Below, piece by piece: positions 44,718-53,795 of a DNA stretch of 64,000 bases. A model generated the notes under the pieces. That model had not been told where the DNA came from and did no database searches. It was given only the letters and a program-made list of their open reading frames with translations. The position numbers and the translations under genes are program-made. How positions within the stretch are numbered: position 1 is the first letter of the stretch; each line of letters starts with the position of its first letter. Origin of the DNA: Streptomyces sp. YIM 121038 (GTDB taxonomy: Bacteria; Actinomycetota; Actinomycetes; Streptomycetales; Streptomycetaceae); contig NZ_CP030771.1 of assembly GCF_006088715.1 (NCBI RefSeq), positions 8,554,001 to 8,618,000 on the forward strand. The letters are read 5' to 3'.

Positions 44718-46226
44718 TCACGCGGCTCCGGCGAGCACCTCCGCGACGGCGATCCCGGACACGCGCGTGGCGCCGTACGTGGTCAGGTGGACGGCGCCGA
44801 CCCGGTCGCCCGCGGGCACGCCCATCTCGACGACGAGGGCGTCGGGGCGGCTGTTCACCAGGCCCGTGAGCGCCTTCGACATCCAGGGGTGGCGGGCCGC
44901 GTCCCGGACCACCACGACCAGCTCGCGGCCGCTGGCGGGGGCGAGGGCGACGCGGTCGAGGAGGTCGGCGTCGCGGGTGAGTTCGGCCTCGCCGACGCGC
45001 ACGGACGTGGTGCCGGGGCGCAGCGCGCGCAGCGGCTCGGCGACGCCCCAGGGGGTCGCGCCGTCGACGGCGAGGCTCATCGTCGGGGACAGCTCGACGA
45101 CGTGCGGATCGGCGGTCAGCGGGAGCTTGGCGCCGGATTCACCGTGCACGCGGACCGCGCGCCGCGCGGCGACCAGGCCGATGTCGGAGGCGTCCGCCGC
45201 CGGGGCGGCCTGGCGGCCCAGGCCGGCCGACCAGGCGGCGAACTCCCCGACCCGGCCCGCCGCCTCGGTCAGGCGCTCCTCGGGCAGCGTGCCGTCGAGC
45301 ACCGCCCGCACCAGGGCGTCGCGCAGCTCGTCCGCGGTGGACTGCTCGGCGCTCTCGCCGCCGACGCACACCGCGTCCACGCCCGCGGCGACCGCGCGGA
45401 CGGTGGCACCGGCGATGCCGTACGGCCCGGACACGGCGCTCATCTCGATGCCGTCGGTGACGACGAGGCCGGTGAAGCCCAACTGGCCGCGGAGCACGTC
45501 ACCGAGGATCGCGGGGCTGAGCGTCGCGGGCAGCTCGGCGTCGTACGCGGGCACGAGCATGTGCGCGGTCATGACGGCGCGTACGCCCGACTCCATCGCC
45601 GCGGTGAACGGCGGCAGCGCCGTGCGGGCGATCTCCTCGGCGTCGGCGGTGAACCGCGGCAGGCCGTGGTGGGAGTCGACGGCGGTGTCGCCGTGGCCGG
45701 GGAAGTGCTTGGCGCAGGCGGCGACCCCGGCGGACTGCAGGCCCCGGATCCAGGCGGCGGTGTGCCGTGAGACGACGTCGGTGCGGGCGCCGAAGGAACG
45801 CACGCCGATGACGGGGTTCATCGGGTTGGAGTTGACGTCGGCGCTCGGCGCGAAGTCGAGGGACACGCCGATCTCGCGGAGCTGGCGGCCGATGTCCCGT
45901 GCGACGCGCTCGGTGAGGTCGGGGTCGTCGATGGCGCCGAGGGCGAGGTTGCCGGGCCAGGAGGCGCCGGTGCGCGCGGCGATGCGGGTGACGTCGCCCG
46001 CCTCCTCGTCGATGGCCACGATCAGGTCGGGGTTCTCGGCGCGCAGCTCGGCGGTGAGCGCGGCGACCTGCTCCGGGCTCTCGATGTTGCGCCCGAACAG
46101 CACCACGGACGCGAGCCCGTCGGCGATCCTGCGCCGCACCCAGTCCGGCGCGGTCGTGCCCACGAACCCCGGCTGGAGGACGGAGTTGGCAAGGCGGGTG
46201 AGGTGCGGGTGGCTGGTGCTTGCCAT
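44718..46226 (-). CDS. GH3 beta-N-acetylhexosaminidase (NagZ-like)
   Basis: A 502-residue glycoside hydrolase family 3 protein. KHFPGHGDT followed by DSHHGLP is the N-acetylglucosaminidase signature loop with catalytic His, and VVTDGIEM holds the nucleophile Asp. The C-terminal domain is the short alpha/beta sandwich of this subgroup. There is no signal peptide, so it acts inside the cell on GlcNAc-containing oligosaccharides from chitin or cell-wall turnover. ATG 46226 has GGAGG before it. A DasR-like site lies in its promoter. Confidence 0.92.
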   Translation of the reverse strand: MASTSHPHLTRLANSVLQPGFVGTTAPDWVRRRIADGLASVVLFGRNIESPEQVAALTAELRAENPDLIVAIDEEAGDVTRIAARTGASWPGNLALGAIDDPDLTERVARDIGRQLREIGVSLDFAPSADVNSNPMNPVIGVRSFGARTDVVSRHTAAWIRGLQSAGVAACAKHFPGHGDTAVDSHHGLPRFTADAEEIARTALPPFTAAMESGVRAVMTAHMLVPAYDAELPATLSPAILGDVLRGQLGFTGLVVTDGIEMSAVSGPYGIAGATVRAVAAGVDAVCVGGESAEQSTADELRDALVRAVLDGTLPEERLTEAAGRVGEFAAWSAGLGRQAAPAADASDIGLVAARRAVRVHGESGAKLPLTADPHVVELSPTMSLAVDGATPWGVAEPLRALRPGTTSVRVGEAELTRDADLLDRVALAPASGRELVVVVRDAARHPWMSKALTGLVNSRPDALVVEMGVPAGDRVGAVHLTTYGATRVSGIAVAEVLAGAA

Positions 46227-46305
46227 GGGAGACCTCCACAGGGGCGCGCGACGGGCAGTGCGGTCGGAATCGGTTGACCGCGGCGAAGCGGGCGACCGAG
46301 CCGGA

Positions 46306-46334
46306 TGTTGGCCTATACCAATCCGGGGTGTCAA
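46306..46334 (-). promoter_or_regulatory. Promoter of GH3 gene with DasR-like operator
   Basis: On the minus strand TTGACA (46334-46329) is followed after 17-18 bases by a weak -10 (CAACAT area, about 46310-46305). TTGGTATAGGCCAA (46321-46308) lies in and just past the spacer and matches the dre core TGGTCTAGACCA at 10 of 12 positions. The layout is the same as at the PhyH operon. Confidence 0.6.
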
Positions 46335-46487
46335 GGAGTCCCGTTGCGGCGGTACAGCCTTAAATGTCCTGGGTGCAGGGCGAGTTCGTGCCACCTGGCG
46401 CGGTTCTCCCCGTCGGGTGGGGATTCGCAAAGGCGTACGCGGGGGACCGGGCACGGGCCACGGCGGCCCGCGCCGCCCCGCGCGCCC

Positions 46488-47504
46488 TCACCCCCGTGCG
46501 CGCCGCCACTTGCGCAGGCTCACCAGCTCGCGCGGCGGCGTGAGCCCGCTGCCGACCTCGACGTAGGACACCTCCGCCACGTACACGCTGCCCTCGGAGT
46601 CCACGGCCACGCTGTGCGGCCAGTTGAACTGCTCCGGCGCCTCCCCGGGCAGGTCGGCGCCGAACGAGGTGACGCGGCGGCCGTCCCGGTCGTACACCCG
46701 CACCTTGTGCCCGAGCCCGGGCACGCCGTACTGGACCGGCGGCGGCCCCTGCTCGGCGACGTACACATGGGTGTCCGCGCCTTTGCCCGCGCAGACGGCG
46801 ACCGCCTTGTGGGCGTGCCAGGAGGCGCGGAAACCGCCGTCCAGGGAGAACACCTGCACGCGGTGGTTCTCGCGGTCGCACACGATCACCGCGTCGTCGC
46901 CGAGGAGGGCGATGTTGTGCGGCAGGCTGAACTGCCCGTCGTCGCTTCCGGGCGCGCCCCAGGACAGCAGATGGCGGCCGCGCGCGTCGAAGCGGTGCAC
47001 GCGGGAGTTGCCGTACCCGTCCGTCACGAAGACGTCGCCCGTCAGCGGGGATATCGCCACGTCGGTCGGGCGGTTGAAGGGCTCGCCGCTCTGGAAGCCG
47101 CTCGGGCTTCCGGTGCCGAGCACGAGCAGGGTGTTTCCCGCGCGGTCCGTCTTGGTGATCTTGTTCCCGATGTCGTCGACGAGCCAGAGGTGGTCCTCGT
47201 GGTCGACGGTGACGGCGTGCGGATGCAGGAAGCGGCAGCCCTTCCAGCGCGGGGTCAGCGCGCCGTACGGGTTCTCGATCAGCTCCGTGCCGGTGAACGG
47301 CGTGTCGTTGCCCCACATGTCGACGACGTCGCCCTCCCGGTCGAGGACCAGGACCGGCATGTTGCCGCGGTTGAAGACGTAGACCCGGTCGTCCGAGTCG
47401 ACGGCGACGGACGTGGCCTCCTGGAGCCAGATCCCGTGCGGGATCCTGGCCCAATAGGGCACCGGTTCGTAGACGGTCTCGCTGGTCGCGGGTCCGACAG
47501 TCAA
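46488..47504 (-). CDS. NHL-repeat beta-propeller protein
   Basis: A 338-residue protein built of NHL repeats: ATSVAVDSDDRVYVFNRGN, PHAVTVDHEDHLWLVDDIGNKI, PTDVAISPLTGDVFVTDGYGN and PHSVAVDSEGSVYVAE are successive blades of a six-bladed propeller. It resembles the lyase half of peptidylglycine alpha-amidating enzymes, but catalytic function is not shown by what can be seen. There is no clear signal peptide. TTG 47504 has GGGAGG just upstream; an ATG 11 codons earlier is the alternative. It may be cotranscribed with the GH3 gene only weakly, as 261 bp separate them. Confidence 0.8.
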   Translation of the reverse strand: MTVGPATSETVYEPVPYWARIPHGIWLQEATSVAVDSDDRVYVFNRGNMPVLVLDREGDVVDMWGNDTPFTGTELIENPYGALTPRWKGCRFLHPHAVTVDHEDHLWLVDDIGNKITKTDRAGNTLLVLGTGSPSGFQSGEPFNRPTDVAISPLTGDVFVTDGYGNSRVHRFDARGRHLLSWGAPGSDDGQFSLPHNIALLGDDAVIVCDRENHRVQVFSLDGGFRASWHAHKAVAVCAGKGADTHVYVAEQGPPPVQYGVPGLGHKVRVYDRDGRRVTSFGADLPGEAPEQFNWPHSVAVDSEGSVYVAEVSYVEVGSGLTPPRELVSLRKWRRARG

Positions 47505-47627
47505 CAGTCCTCCCTGGACGCACCGGCCCGGAAGCATAGGGCCCACGGCCGCCCCGCCGACAGGGGGCGGCCCCCGTACGGTCCAGCAAGACGCGCCGCG
47601 GCGCGTCGCCGCCGGTGGAATGGACGG

Positions 47628-48305
47628 GTGACGCCCCCGGACGACTGCCTGGCCCGCAACGAGTGGATCTGCGGCGAGTATCTGAGCACCCGCCGCCGGA
47701 TCCTCCTCGACGCCGTCCTCCAGCACCTGGAGCTGACCGCGGTCTCCGTCCTCATCGGGCTCGCCGTCGCGCTGCCCCTGGCCGTGCTCGCCCGCCGCTG
47801 GGCCCTCGCGGCGGGACCCGTCCTCGCCGTCACCACCGTGCTGTACACGATCCCGTCGCTCGCGATGTTCTCGCTGCTGCTGCCCCTGTACGGCCTGTCC
47901 GCGTCGCTCGTCGTGGCCGGGCTCGTCCTGTACTCGCTGACGCTCCTTGTCCGGAACATCCTCGCCGGGCTGCGCGCCGTGCCCGAGGACACCCGGCAGG
48001 CCGCCCGCGGCATGGGCTACGGGCCGATCCGGCTGCTGCTGACCGTGGAGCTGCCGCTCGCGCTGCCCGCCGCCATGGCGGGCCTGCGCATCGCCACCGT
48101 CTCCGCCGTCTCGCTCGTCACCGTCGGCGCGATCGTCGGCTTCGGGGGCCTCGGCAACCTGATCTACGCGGGCATGAACACCTACTTCAAGGCACAGGTC
48201 CTCACCGCCTCGGTCCTGTGCGTGGTCATCGCCGTCGCCGCCGACGTGGCCCTGCTCGGCGTCCAGCGCCTGCTCACCCCCTGGACGAGGGCGGGGCGCG
48301 CGTGA
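47628..48305 (+). CDS. Quaternary-amine (glycine betaine/choline) ABC transporter permease
   Basis: A 225-residue membrane protein with about six membrane segments and the EAA-like loop ARGMGYGPIRLLLTVELPLALPAAMAGLR that contacts the ATPase. It is of the OpuB/OpuC permease type, which forms a heterodimer with the next gene's product to import compatible solutes. GTG 47628 has only a weak ribosome-binding site. Its stop overlaps the next start (GTGA). Confidence 0.88.
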   Translation: MTPPDDCLARNEWICGEYLSTRRRILLDAVLQHLELTAVSVLIGLAVALPLAVLARRWALAAGPVLAVTTVLYTIPSLAMFSLLLPLYGLSASLVVAGLVLYSLTLLVRNILAGLRAVPEDTRQAARGMGYGPIRLLLTVELPLALPAAMAGLRIATVSAVSLVTVGAIVGFGGLGNLIYAGMNTYFKAQVLTASVLCVVIAVAADVALLGVQRLLTPWTRAGRA

Positions 48306-48988
48306 AGACCCTCGGCGACGCCTGGGACTGGCTCAGCACCTCCGCGCACTGGACGGGCGACGGCGGCATCTGGCACCGCCTCGTCCAGCACCTGGTCCTG
48401 ACGGTGGTGTGCCTGCTGATCAGCTGTCTCGTCGCGCTGCCCGTCGCGCTCGTGCTCGGCCACCTCGGCCGGGGCGGGGCGCTGGCGGTGAACATCTCCA
48501 ACGTCGGCCGGGCCGTGCCGACCTTCGCGGTCCTCGTCCTGCTGCTGCTCACCCCGATCGGCGACTGGGGCGAGGGGCCGACCGTCGTCGCCCTGGTCCT
48601 GTTCGCCGTGCCGCCGCTGCTCACCAACGCGTACGTCGGGATGCGCGAGGTCGACCGGGGCGTCGTCCAGGCCGCGCGCGGCATGGGCATGACGGGGTGG
48701 CAGATGCTGTGGCGGGTCGAGGCACCGCTCGCGCTGCCGCTGATCATGAGCGGGGTGCGCATCGCCGCCGTGCAGCTCGTCGCCACGGCCACCATCGCGG
48801 CGCTCGCGGGCGGCGGCGGGCTCGGCCGGATCATCACCGCGGGCTTCAACCTCGCCAGCACCCCGCAGGTCGTGGCGGGCGCGGTGCTCGTGGCCGTCTT
48901 CGCCCTGGCCGTCGAGGCGTGCTTCGAGGCGGCGGAGCGGCTCGCGCCCGGCCGGTCCCGCACGGCGCGCGGAAGGAGAACCCCATGA
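48302..48988 (+). CDS. Second quaternary-amine ABC transporter permease
   Basis: A 228-residue membrane protein, paralogue of the preceding permease, with the EAA loop ARGMGMTGWQMLWRVEAPLALPLIMSGVR. The two overlap by four bases and would form the OpuC-like channel together. Conserved spacing and overlap indicate one operon with the binding protein that follows. Confidence 0.9.
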   Translation: MKTLGDAWDWLSTSAHWTGDGGIWHRLVQHLVLTVVCLLISCLVALPVALVLGHLGRGGALAVNISNVGRAVPTFAVLVLLLLTPIGDWGEGPTVVALVLFAVPPLLTNAYVGMREVDRGVVQAARGMGMTGWQMLWRVEAPLALPLIMSGVRIAAVQLVATATIAALAGGGGLGRIITAGFNLASTPQVVAGAVLVAVFALAVEACFEAAERLAPGRSRTARGRRTP

Positions 48989-49989
48989 CATGGCACGTCC
49001 GCCGCGCCCGAGGCCCCCGGCGCGGACGGCCCGCCGCGACCGCCTGGCGCACCCGCCTGCTGGGCGGCGTGCTCCTCGCGGCCGCCGTGCTTGCCTCCGG
49101 CTGCGACTCGGGCCCCGCCCTGGAGGACCGGGGCGAGGCCAGTCTGCCGCCGGGCGACAGCAAGCACCTGGTCGTCGGCTCCGCGGGCTTCACCGAGAGC
49201 GATCTGCTCGCGCACATGTACGCACAGCTCCTGAAGAAGGCCGGCTACGGCACCGAGTTCCTGTCCGTCGCCAACCGCGAGCTGTACGAACCCGCCCTGG
49301 AGTCCGGCCAGATCGACGTCGTGCCCGAGTACGCGGCGACCTTCGCGGACTGGCTGAACGCCAAGGTCAACGGCGCGGACGCCGAGCCGGTCGGCTCACC
49401 CGACCTCGACACCACCATGAAGGCCCTGCGCGCCCTCGCGGCCCCGCGCGGCCTGACCGTCCTCGACCCCGGCAGGGCCGTCGACCAGAACGCCTTCGCG
49501 GTCGCGGCCTCCTACGCCCGCGAGCACCGCCTGAAGACCCTCACCGACCTGGGGAGATCGGGCCTCAAGGTGCGGCTCGCCGCGGGCGACGAGTGCGTTC
49601 GGCGCCCGTACTGCGAACCCGGCCTGAAGAAGGTGTACGGCATCGACGTCACCGCCGTCGACCCCAAGGGCGTCGGCACCACCCAGGCCAAGAAGGCGGT
49701 GCAGAGCGGCCAGGACCAGATGGTGCTCACGACCTCCACCGACGCCACCCTCGACGAGTTCGGCCTCGTGCTGCTCGCCGACGACAAGCACCTCCAGAAC
49801 GCCGACTACGTCGTCCCCGTCGTCAACCGCTCCCGCGCGGGCAGCGAGGGCGTCGCCCGTGCCCTGGGCCGCCTCAACACCGTCCTGACCACGGACGACC
49901 TGGCCGACATGAACCGCCAGGTGGACAGCTGGCGCAGACTGCCCGAGGACGTCGCGAAGAAGTACCTCAAGGACAAGGGCCTGCTGTAG
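48985..49989 (+). CDS. Glycine betaine/choline-binding lipoprotein (OpuAC-like)
   Basis: A 334-residue substrate-binding protein. A signal peptide ends in the lipobox LASGC (Cys40), so the protein is anchored to the outer face of the membrane. VVGSAGFTESDLLAHMYAQLL and VVPEYAATFADWL match the OpuAC domain, which binds quaternary ammonium osmoprotectants in an aromatic cage. GGAAGGAG lies before the ATG at 48985, which overlaps the upstream stop. Confidence 0.9.
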   Translation: MTWHVRRARGPRRGRPAATAWRTRLLGGVLLAAAVLASGCDSGPALEDRGEASLPPGDSKHLVVGSAGFTESDLLAHMYAQLLKKAGYGTEFLSVANRELYEPALESGQIDVVPEYAATFADWLNAKVNGADAEPVGSPDLDTTMKALRALAAPRGLTVLDPGRAVDQNAFAVAASYAREHRLKTLTDLGRSGLKVRLAAGDECVRRPYCEPGLKKVYGIDVTAVDPKGVGTTQAKKAVQSGQDQMVLTTSTDATLDEFGLVLLADDKHLQNADYVVPVVNRSRAGSEGVARALGRLNTVLTTDDLADMNRQVDSWRRLPEDVAKKYLKDKGLL

Positions 49990-50022
49990 GGCCGCGCCAC
50001 CGCACCTGCCATGCTGGCCCGC

Positions 50023-50314
50023 ATGGCCGATCACGGGGACCGCGGGGCAGTCCGGCGCAGCTACGACACGGTCGCCGAGGCCCGCCGGCGCCACCCCGGC
50101 GTGGAGTTCCGCGAGGGCGACCTGCTGTCACTGCCCGCCGGGGACGGCGAGTTCGGCTCGGCCGCCGCCCTCTACACGGTCATCCACCTGACCCCGGACG
50201 AACTCCTGCCCGCCTTCGTGGAGGCCCGCCGGGTGCTGCGCCCCTCCGGCCTCCTCCTGGTGTCCTTCCACATCGGCACGGAGGTCCGCCACCTGGACGA
50301 GTGGTGGGGCCACG
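50023..50314 (+). pseudogene. Remnant of a SAM-dependent methyltransferase
   Basis: The reading frame begins like a class I methyltransferase (MADHGDRGAVRRSYDTVAE) but then jumps straight to a late part (HPGVEFREGDLLSLPAGDGEF, VIHLTPDELLPAFVEARRVLRPSGLLLVSFH). The SAM-binding glycine-rich motif I between them is missing, an internal deletion of roughly 60 codons. After EWWGH the frame enters a repeat and never returns to coding sequence. It is therefore doubly damaged and very probably non-functional. Confidence 0.75.
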
Positions 50315-50377
50315 CGCCCCGGCCCCCGACGAAGCACAGACCCACAGGGCATACGTCCCGGCCCGCCGCGCCTGAGT

Positions 50378-50440
50378 GCCCTGAAGGGGCGCGGGGAACT
50401 GCGCGAGCAACCCAGGGCGGCCCGCAGCCGAAGAGCGACC
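50378..50440. repeat. Streptomyces intergenic repeat element
   Basis: The sequence around GAAGGGGCGCGGGGAACTGC, followed by GCGAGCAACCC, is one I recognise as a common intergenic repeat of Streptomyces chromosomes. It lies between the methyltransferase remnant and the ATPase gene. Its role is unknown; such sequences may terminate transcripts or mark old insertion points. Confidence 0.6.
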
Positions 50441-50477
50441 GGCACCCACGGAAGCCCCGCCCAAGCACAGCGCAGCG

Positions 50478-51641
50478 TCACGCGTCGGCGACCGAGTCGA
50501 ACTCCACCTCGTCCCTGCCCACCCCCTGGGTATCCGCGTCCACCGACCGCCGCAGCGCCTCGTGCAGCTTCGCCGGGGTGAGGACCCCCACGAAGCGGGC
50601 GCCGTCCACCACGGCGACCCACCCGGCGTCGTGCTGGAGCATCACGCCGAAGGCCTGCTTCAGGGAGGCCCCCACGGGCAGCCAGGCGTTCATGCGGTGG
50701 GCCAGGTCGCCGACCGCGGCGCCGTCCCCGGCGAGCGCGACCTCGTCGACGCCGACCCAGCCGTGCAGGTCGCCACCGGCGTTCAGGACCATCGCCCAGC
50801 GCGCGCCGTCGGCCCGCAGCCGGGCCGCGGCCTGCGCCGCCGGCTCCTCCAGGCGCGCGACCGGCGGCTGCTCCAGGTCGTCCGCCTCGATCACGGTCAC
50901 CGAGAGCCGCTTGAGGCCCCGGTCGGCGCCCACGAACTCGGCGACGTACGGGGTGGCGGGCGTGCCGAGCACCGCGCCCGGCGTGTCGAACTGCTCGATG
51001 CGGCCCTGCCCGTACACGGCGACCCGGTCGCCGAGCCGCACCGCCTCCTCGATGTCGTGCGTGACCATCAGGACGGTCTTGCGCACGGTGCGCTGGAGGC
51101 TCAGGAACTCGTTCTGCAGGCGTTCGCGCACCACCGGGTCCACGGCGCCGAACGGCTCGTCCATCAGGAGCACCGGCGGGTCGGCGGCCAGGGCGCGGGC
51201 CACGCCCACGCGCTGGCGCTGCCCGCCCGAGAGCTGCTCCGGGTAGCGCGATCCGTACGTCTTCGGGTCGAGTCCCACCAGGTCGAGGAGTTCGGCGGCG
51301 CGGGCCCGCGCCCTGGCCCGCTTCCAGCCGACGAGCGCGGGCACGGTCGCCGTGTTGTCGAGGACCGTGCGGTGCGGGAAGAGGCCGACCTGCTGGATGA
51401 CGTAGCCGATGCGGCGGCGCAGGCGCACGGGGTCGACGCCCGCGATGTCCGCGCCGTCCACGAAGATGCGTCCCGACGTCGGCTCGATCAGCCGGTTCAC
51501 CATCATCATCGTGGTCGTCTTGCCGCAGCCGGACGGGCCGACGAGCGTGACCAGCTCGCCCTCGGAGACCTCGAAGGAGAGGTCGTCCACGGCCGTCGTG
51601 CCGTCCGGGTAGCGCTTGGTCACCTGCTCGAACCGGATCAT
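50478..51641 (-). CDS. Glycine betaine/choline ABC transporter ATPase with CBS domains
   Basis: A 387-residue ABC ATPase of the OpuCA/ProV type. Walker A is GPSGCGKTT, the Q-loop is YVIQQVGLFPH, the signature is LSGGQRQRVG and Walker B is VLLMDEPFGAVD. Residues about 265-370 form two CBS domains, which in this family sense ionic strength or cyclic di-AMP and gate osmolyte uptake. It should power the two permeases at 47628-48988, yet lies on the opposite strand, convergent to them, with a pseudogene and repeat between. Confidence 0.92.
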   Translation of the reverse strand: MIRFEQVTKRYPDGTTAVDDLSFEVSEGELVTLVGPSGCGKTTTMMMVNRLIEPTSGRIFVDGADIAGVDPVRLRRRIGYVIQQVGLFPHRTVLDNTATVPALVGWKRARARARAAELLDLVGLDPKTYGSRYPEQLSGGQRQRVGVARALAADPPVLLMDEPFGAVDPVVRERLQNEFLSLQRTVRKTVLMVTHDIEEAVRLGDRVAVYGQGRIEQFDTPGAVLGTPATPYVAEFVGADRGLKRLSVTVIEADDLEQPPVARLEEPAAQAAARLRADGARWAMVLNAGGDLHGWVGVDEVALAGDGAAVGDLAHRMNAWLPVGASLKQAFGVMLQHDAGWVAVVDGARFVGVLTPAKLHEALRRSVDADTQGVGRDEVEFDSVADA

Positions 51642-51663
51642 CCCCTCACGCTAGCCGCGCCGG

Positions 51664-52323
51664 TCACACCCCGCTCACCAGCACCACCTCAAGGGTGCGA
51701 GGACCGTGCACGCCCTCGACCCGGTCCAGCTCGATGTCGCTGGTCGCGGAGGGGCCGGAGATCCAGGTGAGCGGGCGCAGCGGATCGAGCCGTTCGAGGG
51801 CGAGCGGCACCGACGCGACGACCCGCTCGGGAACGCGGACGACACAGACGTGGTGGTCGGGGACCAGCGTGATCCGGCGGCGGCCCTGGTCGGGGGAGCC
51901 GTCGAGGACGATCGTGCCGGTCTCGGCGACGGCGACCGCGCAGCCCGTGACGACGCTGTCGACGCGGTCCAGCTCCCGCGGTGTGCTCGCCGCCCGGTCG
52001 AGGACGCGGACGGCGTCGGCGGCGGTCAGCCACCCCGGCGGCAGGCCGGGCGGGACGAGCACCGTCCGCGCGCCCCGCGCGGCGAGCAGCCGCGCGAGGA
52101 GCTCCGCGAGACCGTCCGCGTGCACGCGGTGCACGACCGCCCGGTAGTCGGCGAGGTTCTCGGCGAGCAGGTCGACGGTCGCGGCCTCGGTGCGCGTCCC
52201 GTGCTCGCGCAGATAGTCACGCGGCACGGCCGCCCCGTAGGCGGCGTAGGGGTCGTGGGCGTCGTCCGGCGCCGGGCCGAGCGCGCGCCTGATCCGGCCG
52301 AGGACCACGTCCCTGCCGCTCAT
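51664..52323 (-). CDS. lutC: Lactate utilisation protein C
   Basis: A 219-residue LutC/YkgG protein, last of the three lut genes. AVAETGTIVLDGSPDQGRR is the conserved family core. Together with LutA and LutB it forms an iron-sulfur lactate dehydrogenase complex that oxidises L-lactate to pyruvate in the cytoplasm. Its start overlaps the lutB stop, so translation is coupled. Confidence 0.92.
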   Translation of the reverse strand: MSGRDVVLGRIRRALGPAPDDAHDPYAAYGAAVPRDYLREHGTRTEAATVDLLAENLADYRAVVHRVHADGLAELLARLLAARGARTVLVPPGLPPGWLTAADAVRVLDRAASTPRELDRVDSVVTGCAVAVAETGTIVLDGSPDQGRRRITLVPDHHVCVVRVPERVVASVPLALERLDPLRPLTWISGPSATSDIELDRVEGVHGPRTLEVVLVSGV

Positions 52324-53795
52324 GCCCCGCTCCCTTCGCCGCGCGTACGCCGCCACCAGTCGCGGAACGGCTCGGCGGGCACCGGCGGCAGGTCCCGCGT
52401 GGCGCTCCACGCCCGGCCGGGCCCCGGCAGCGTCCGGGGGTGCGCGGCCCGGGTGCGCGAGGCCAGGCGCTGGCCCGCGCGCAGGGCGCCGGGGTGCCGG
52501 AAGACCCACCGCGCGGCCCGCATCGCCGCCCGCTCCGCCGCGTGCCCCTTGGCGGGCCGCAGCCGCACCCGCACCCCGCGGCGGGTCACCTCGCCGCCCT
52601 CGACGACCCGCTCCCGCAGGTGCACCAGGACCTCGGGGATGTCGATGGCCACCGGGCACACCTCGTAGCAGGCGCCGCACAGCGTCGACGCGTACGGCAG
52701 CGACGCGTCGACCTCGCTCGCCGTGCCCCGCAGCTGCGGGCTGAGGATCGCGCCGATCGGCCCCGGGTACACCGAGCCGTAGGCGTGCCCGCCCGCACGC
52801 TCGTACACCGGGCACACGTTGAGGCAGGCCGAACAGCGGATGCAGCGCAGCGCCTGGCGGCCGACCTCGTCGGCGAGGGCGTCGGTGCGGCCGTTGTCGA
52901 GAAGGACCAGGTGGAAGGCCCGGGGGCCGTCGGAGTCCGCGGTGCCCGTCCACGTCGACGTGTACGGGTTCATGCGCTCGGCCGTCGAGGAGCGCGGCAG
53001 GGTCTGCAGGAACACCTCAAGGTCGCGCCACGTCGGCACGACCTTCTCGATGCCGACGACGGAGATCAGGGTCTCCGGGAGCGTCAGGCACATGCGGCCG
53101 TTGCCCTCGGACTCGACGACGACCAGCGTGCCGGTCTCGGCGACCATGAAGTTGGCGCCGGAGATCCCGACCTTGGCGCGCAGGAACTTCTCCCGCAGGT
53201 GCAGCCGCGCCGCCTCGGCGAGCTCGGCGGGCGCGTCGCCGAGCCCGTCCGGGGCGGGGCGGCCCCAACGCCCCATCTCCGCGCGGAAGACGTCGCGGAT
53301 CTCGCCGCGGTTGCGGTGGATGGCGGGCACCAGGATGTGCGAGGGGCGGTCCCGGCCGAGCTGCACGATCAGCTCGGCGAGGTCGGTCTCGTAGGCGCGG
53401 ACGCCCGCCGCCTCCAGGGCTTCGTTGAGGCCGATCTCCTGGGTGGCCATCGACTTGACCTTGACGACCTCGGACTCGCCGGTCTCCACGACGAGCCGGG
53501 TCACGACGCGGTTGGCCTCGGCCGCGTCGGCGGCCCAGTGCACGGTGCCGCCCGCCGCCGTCACCGCCTCCTCCAGGCGCAGCAGATAGCGGTCGAGGTG
53601 GCGCAGCGTGTGGTCCTTGATGCGCTTGCCCGCCTCGCGCAGGTGCGCCCAGTCGTCGAGTTCGGCGACGGCGCGGGCCCGCTTGTCGCGGATGGTGCGG
53701 GTGGCGTGCCGCAGATTGGCGCGCAGCGTGGCGTCGCCGACGGCGGCGCGCGCCGCCTCGGGGAACGCGGGCATGCCCACGAAGGTGCCGCTCAT
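52320..53795 (-). CDS. lutB: Lactate utilisation iron-sulfur protein B
   Basis: A 491-residue LutB protein. The C-terminal half carries two 4Fe-4S motifs, CIRCSACLNVCP and CGACYEVCP. The N-terminal half is the LUD domain with VKSMATQEIGLNEAL and ANFMVAETGTLVVVESEGN. It overlaps lutA and lutC by a few bases each. It transfers electrons during lactate oxidation. The length is normal for the family. Confidence 0.94.
   Translation of the reverse strand: MSGTFVGMPAFPEAARAAVGDATLRANLRHATRTIRDKRARAVAELDDWAHLREAGKRIKDHTLRHLDRYLLRLEEAVTAAGGTVHWAADAAEANRVVTRLVVETGESEVVKVKSMATQEIGLNEALEAAGVRAYETDLAELIVQLGRDRPSHILVPAIHRNRGEIRDVFRAEMGRWGRPAPDGLGDAPAELAEAARLHLREKFLRAKVGISGANFMVAETGTLVVVESEGNGRMCLTLPETLISVVGIEKVVPTWRDLEVFLQTLPRSSTAERMNPYTSTWTGTADSDGPRAFHLVLLDNGRTDALADEVGRQALRCIRCSACLNVCPVYERAGGHAYGSVYPGPIGAILSPQLRGTASEVDASLPYASTLCGACYEVCPVAIDIPEVLVHLRERVVEGGEVTRRGVRVRLRPAKGHAAERAAMRAARWVFRHPGALRAGQRLASRTRAAHPRTLPGPGRAWSATRDLPPVPAEPFRDWWRRTRGEGSGA

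Noticed and set aside
50315..51246. Continuation of the methyltransferase frame to 51246
   Set aside because: It lies antisense to the ABC ATPase gene and has no methyltransferase features; the open frame is a GC effect.
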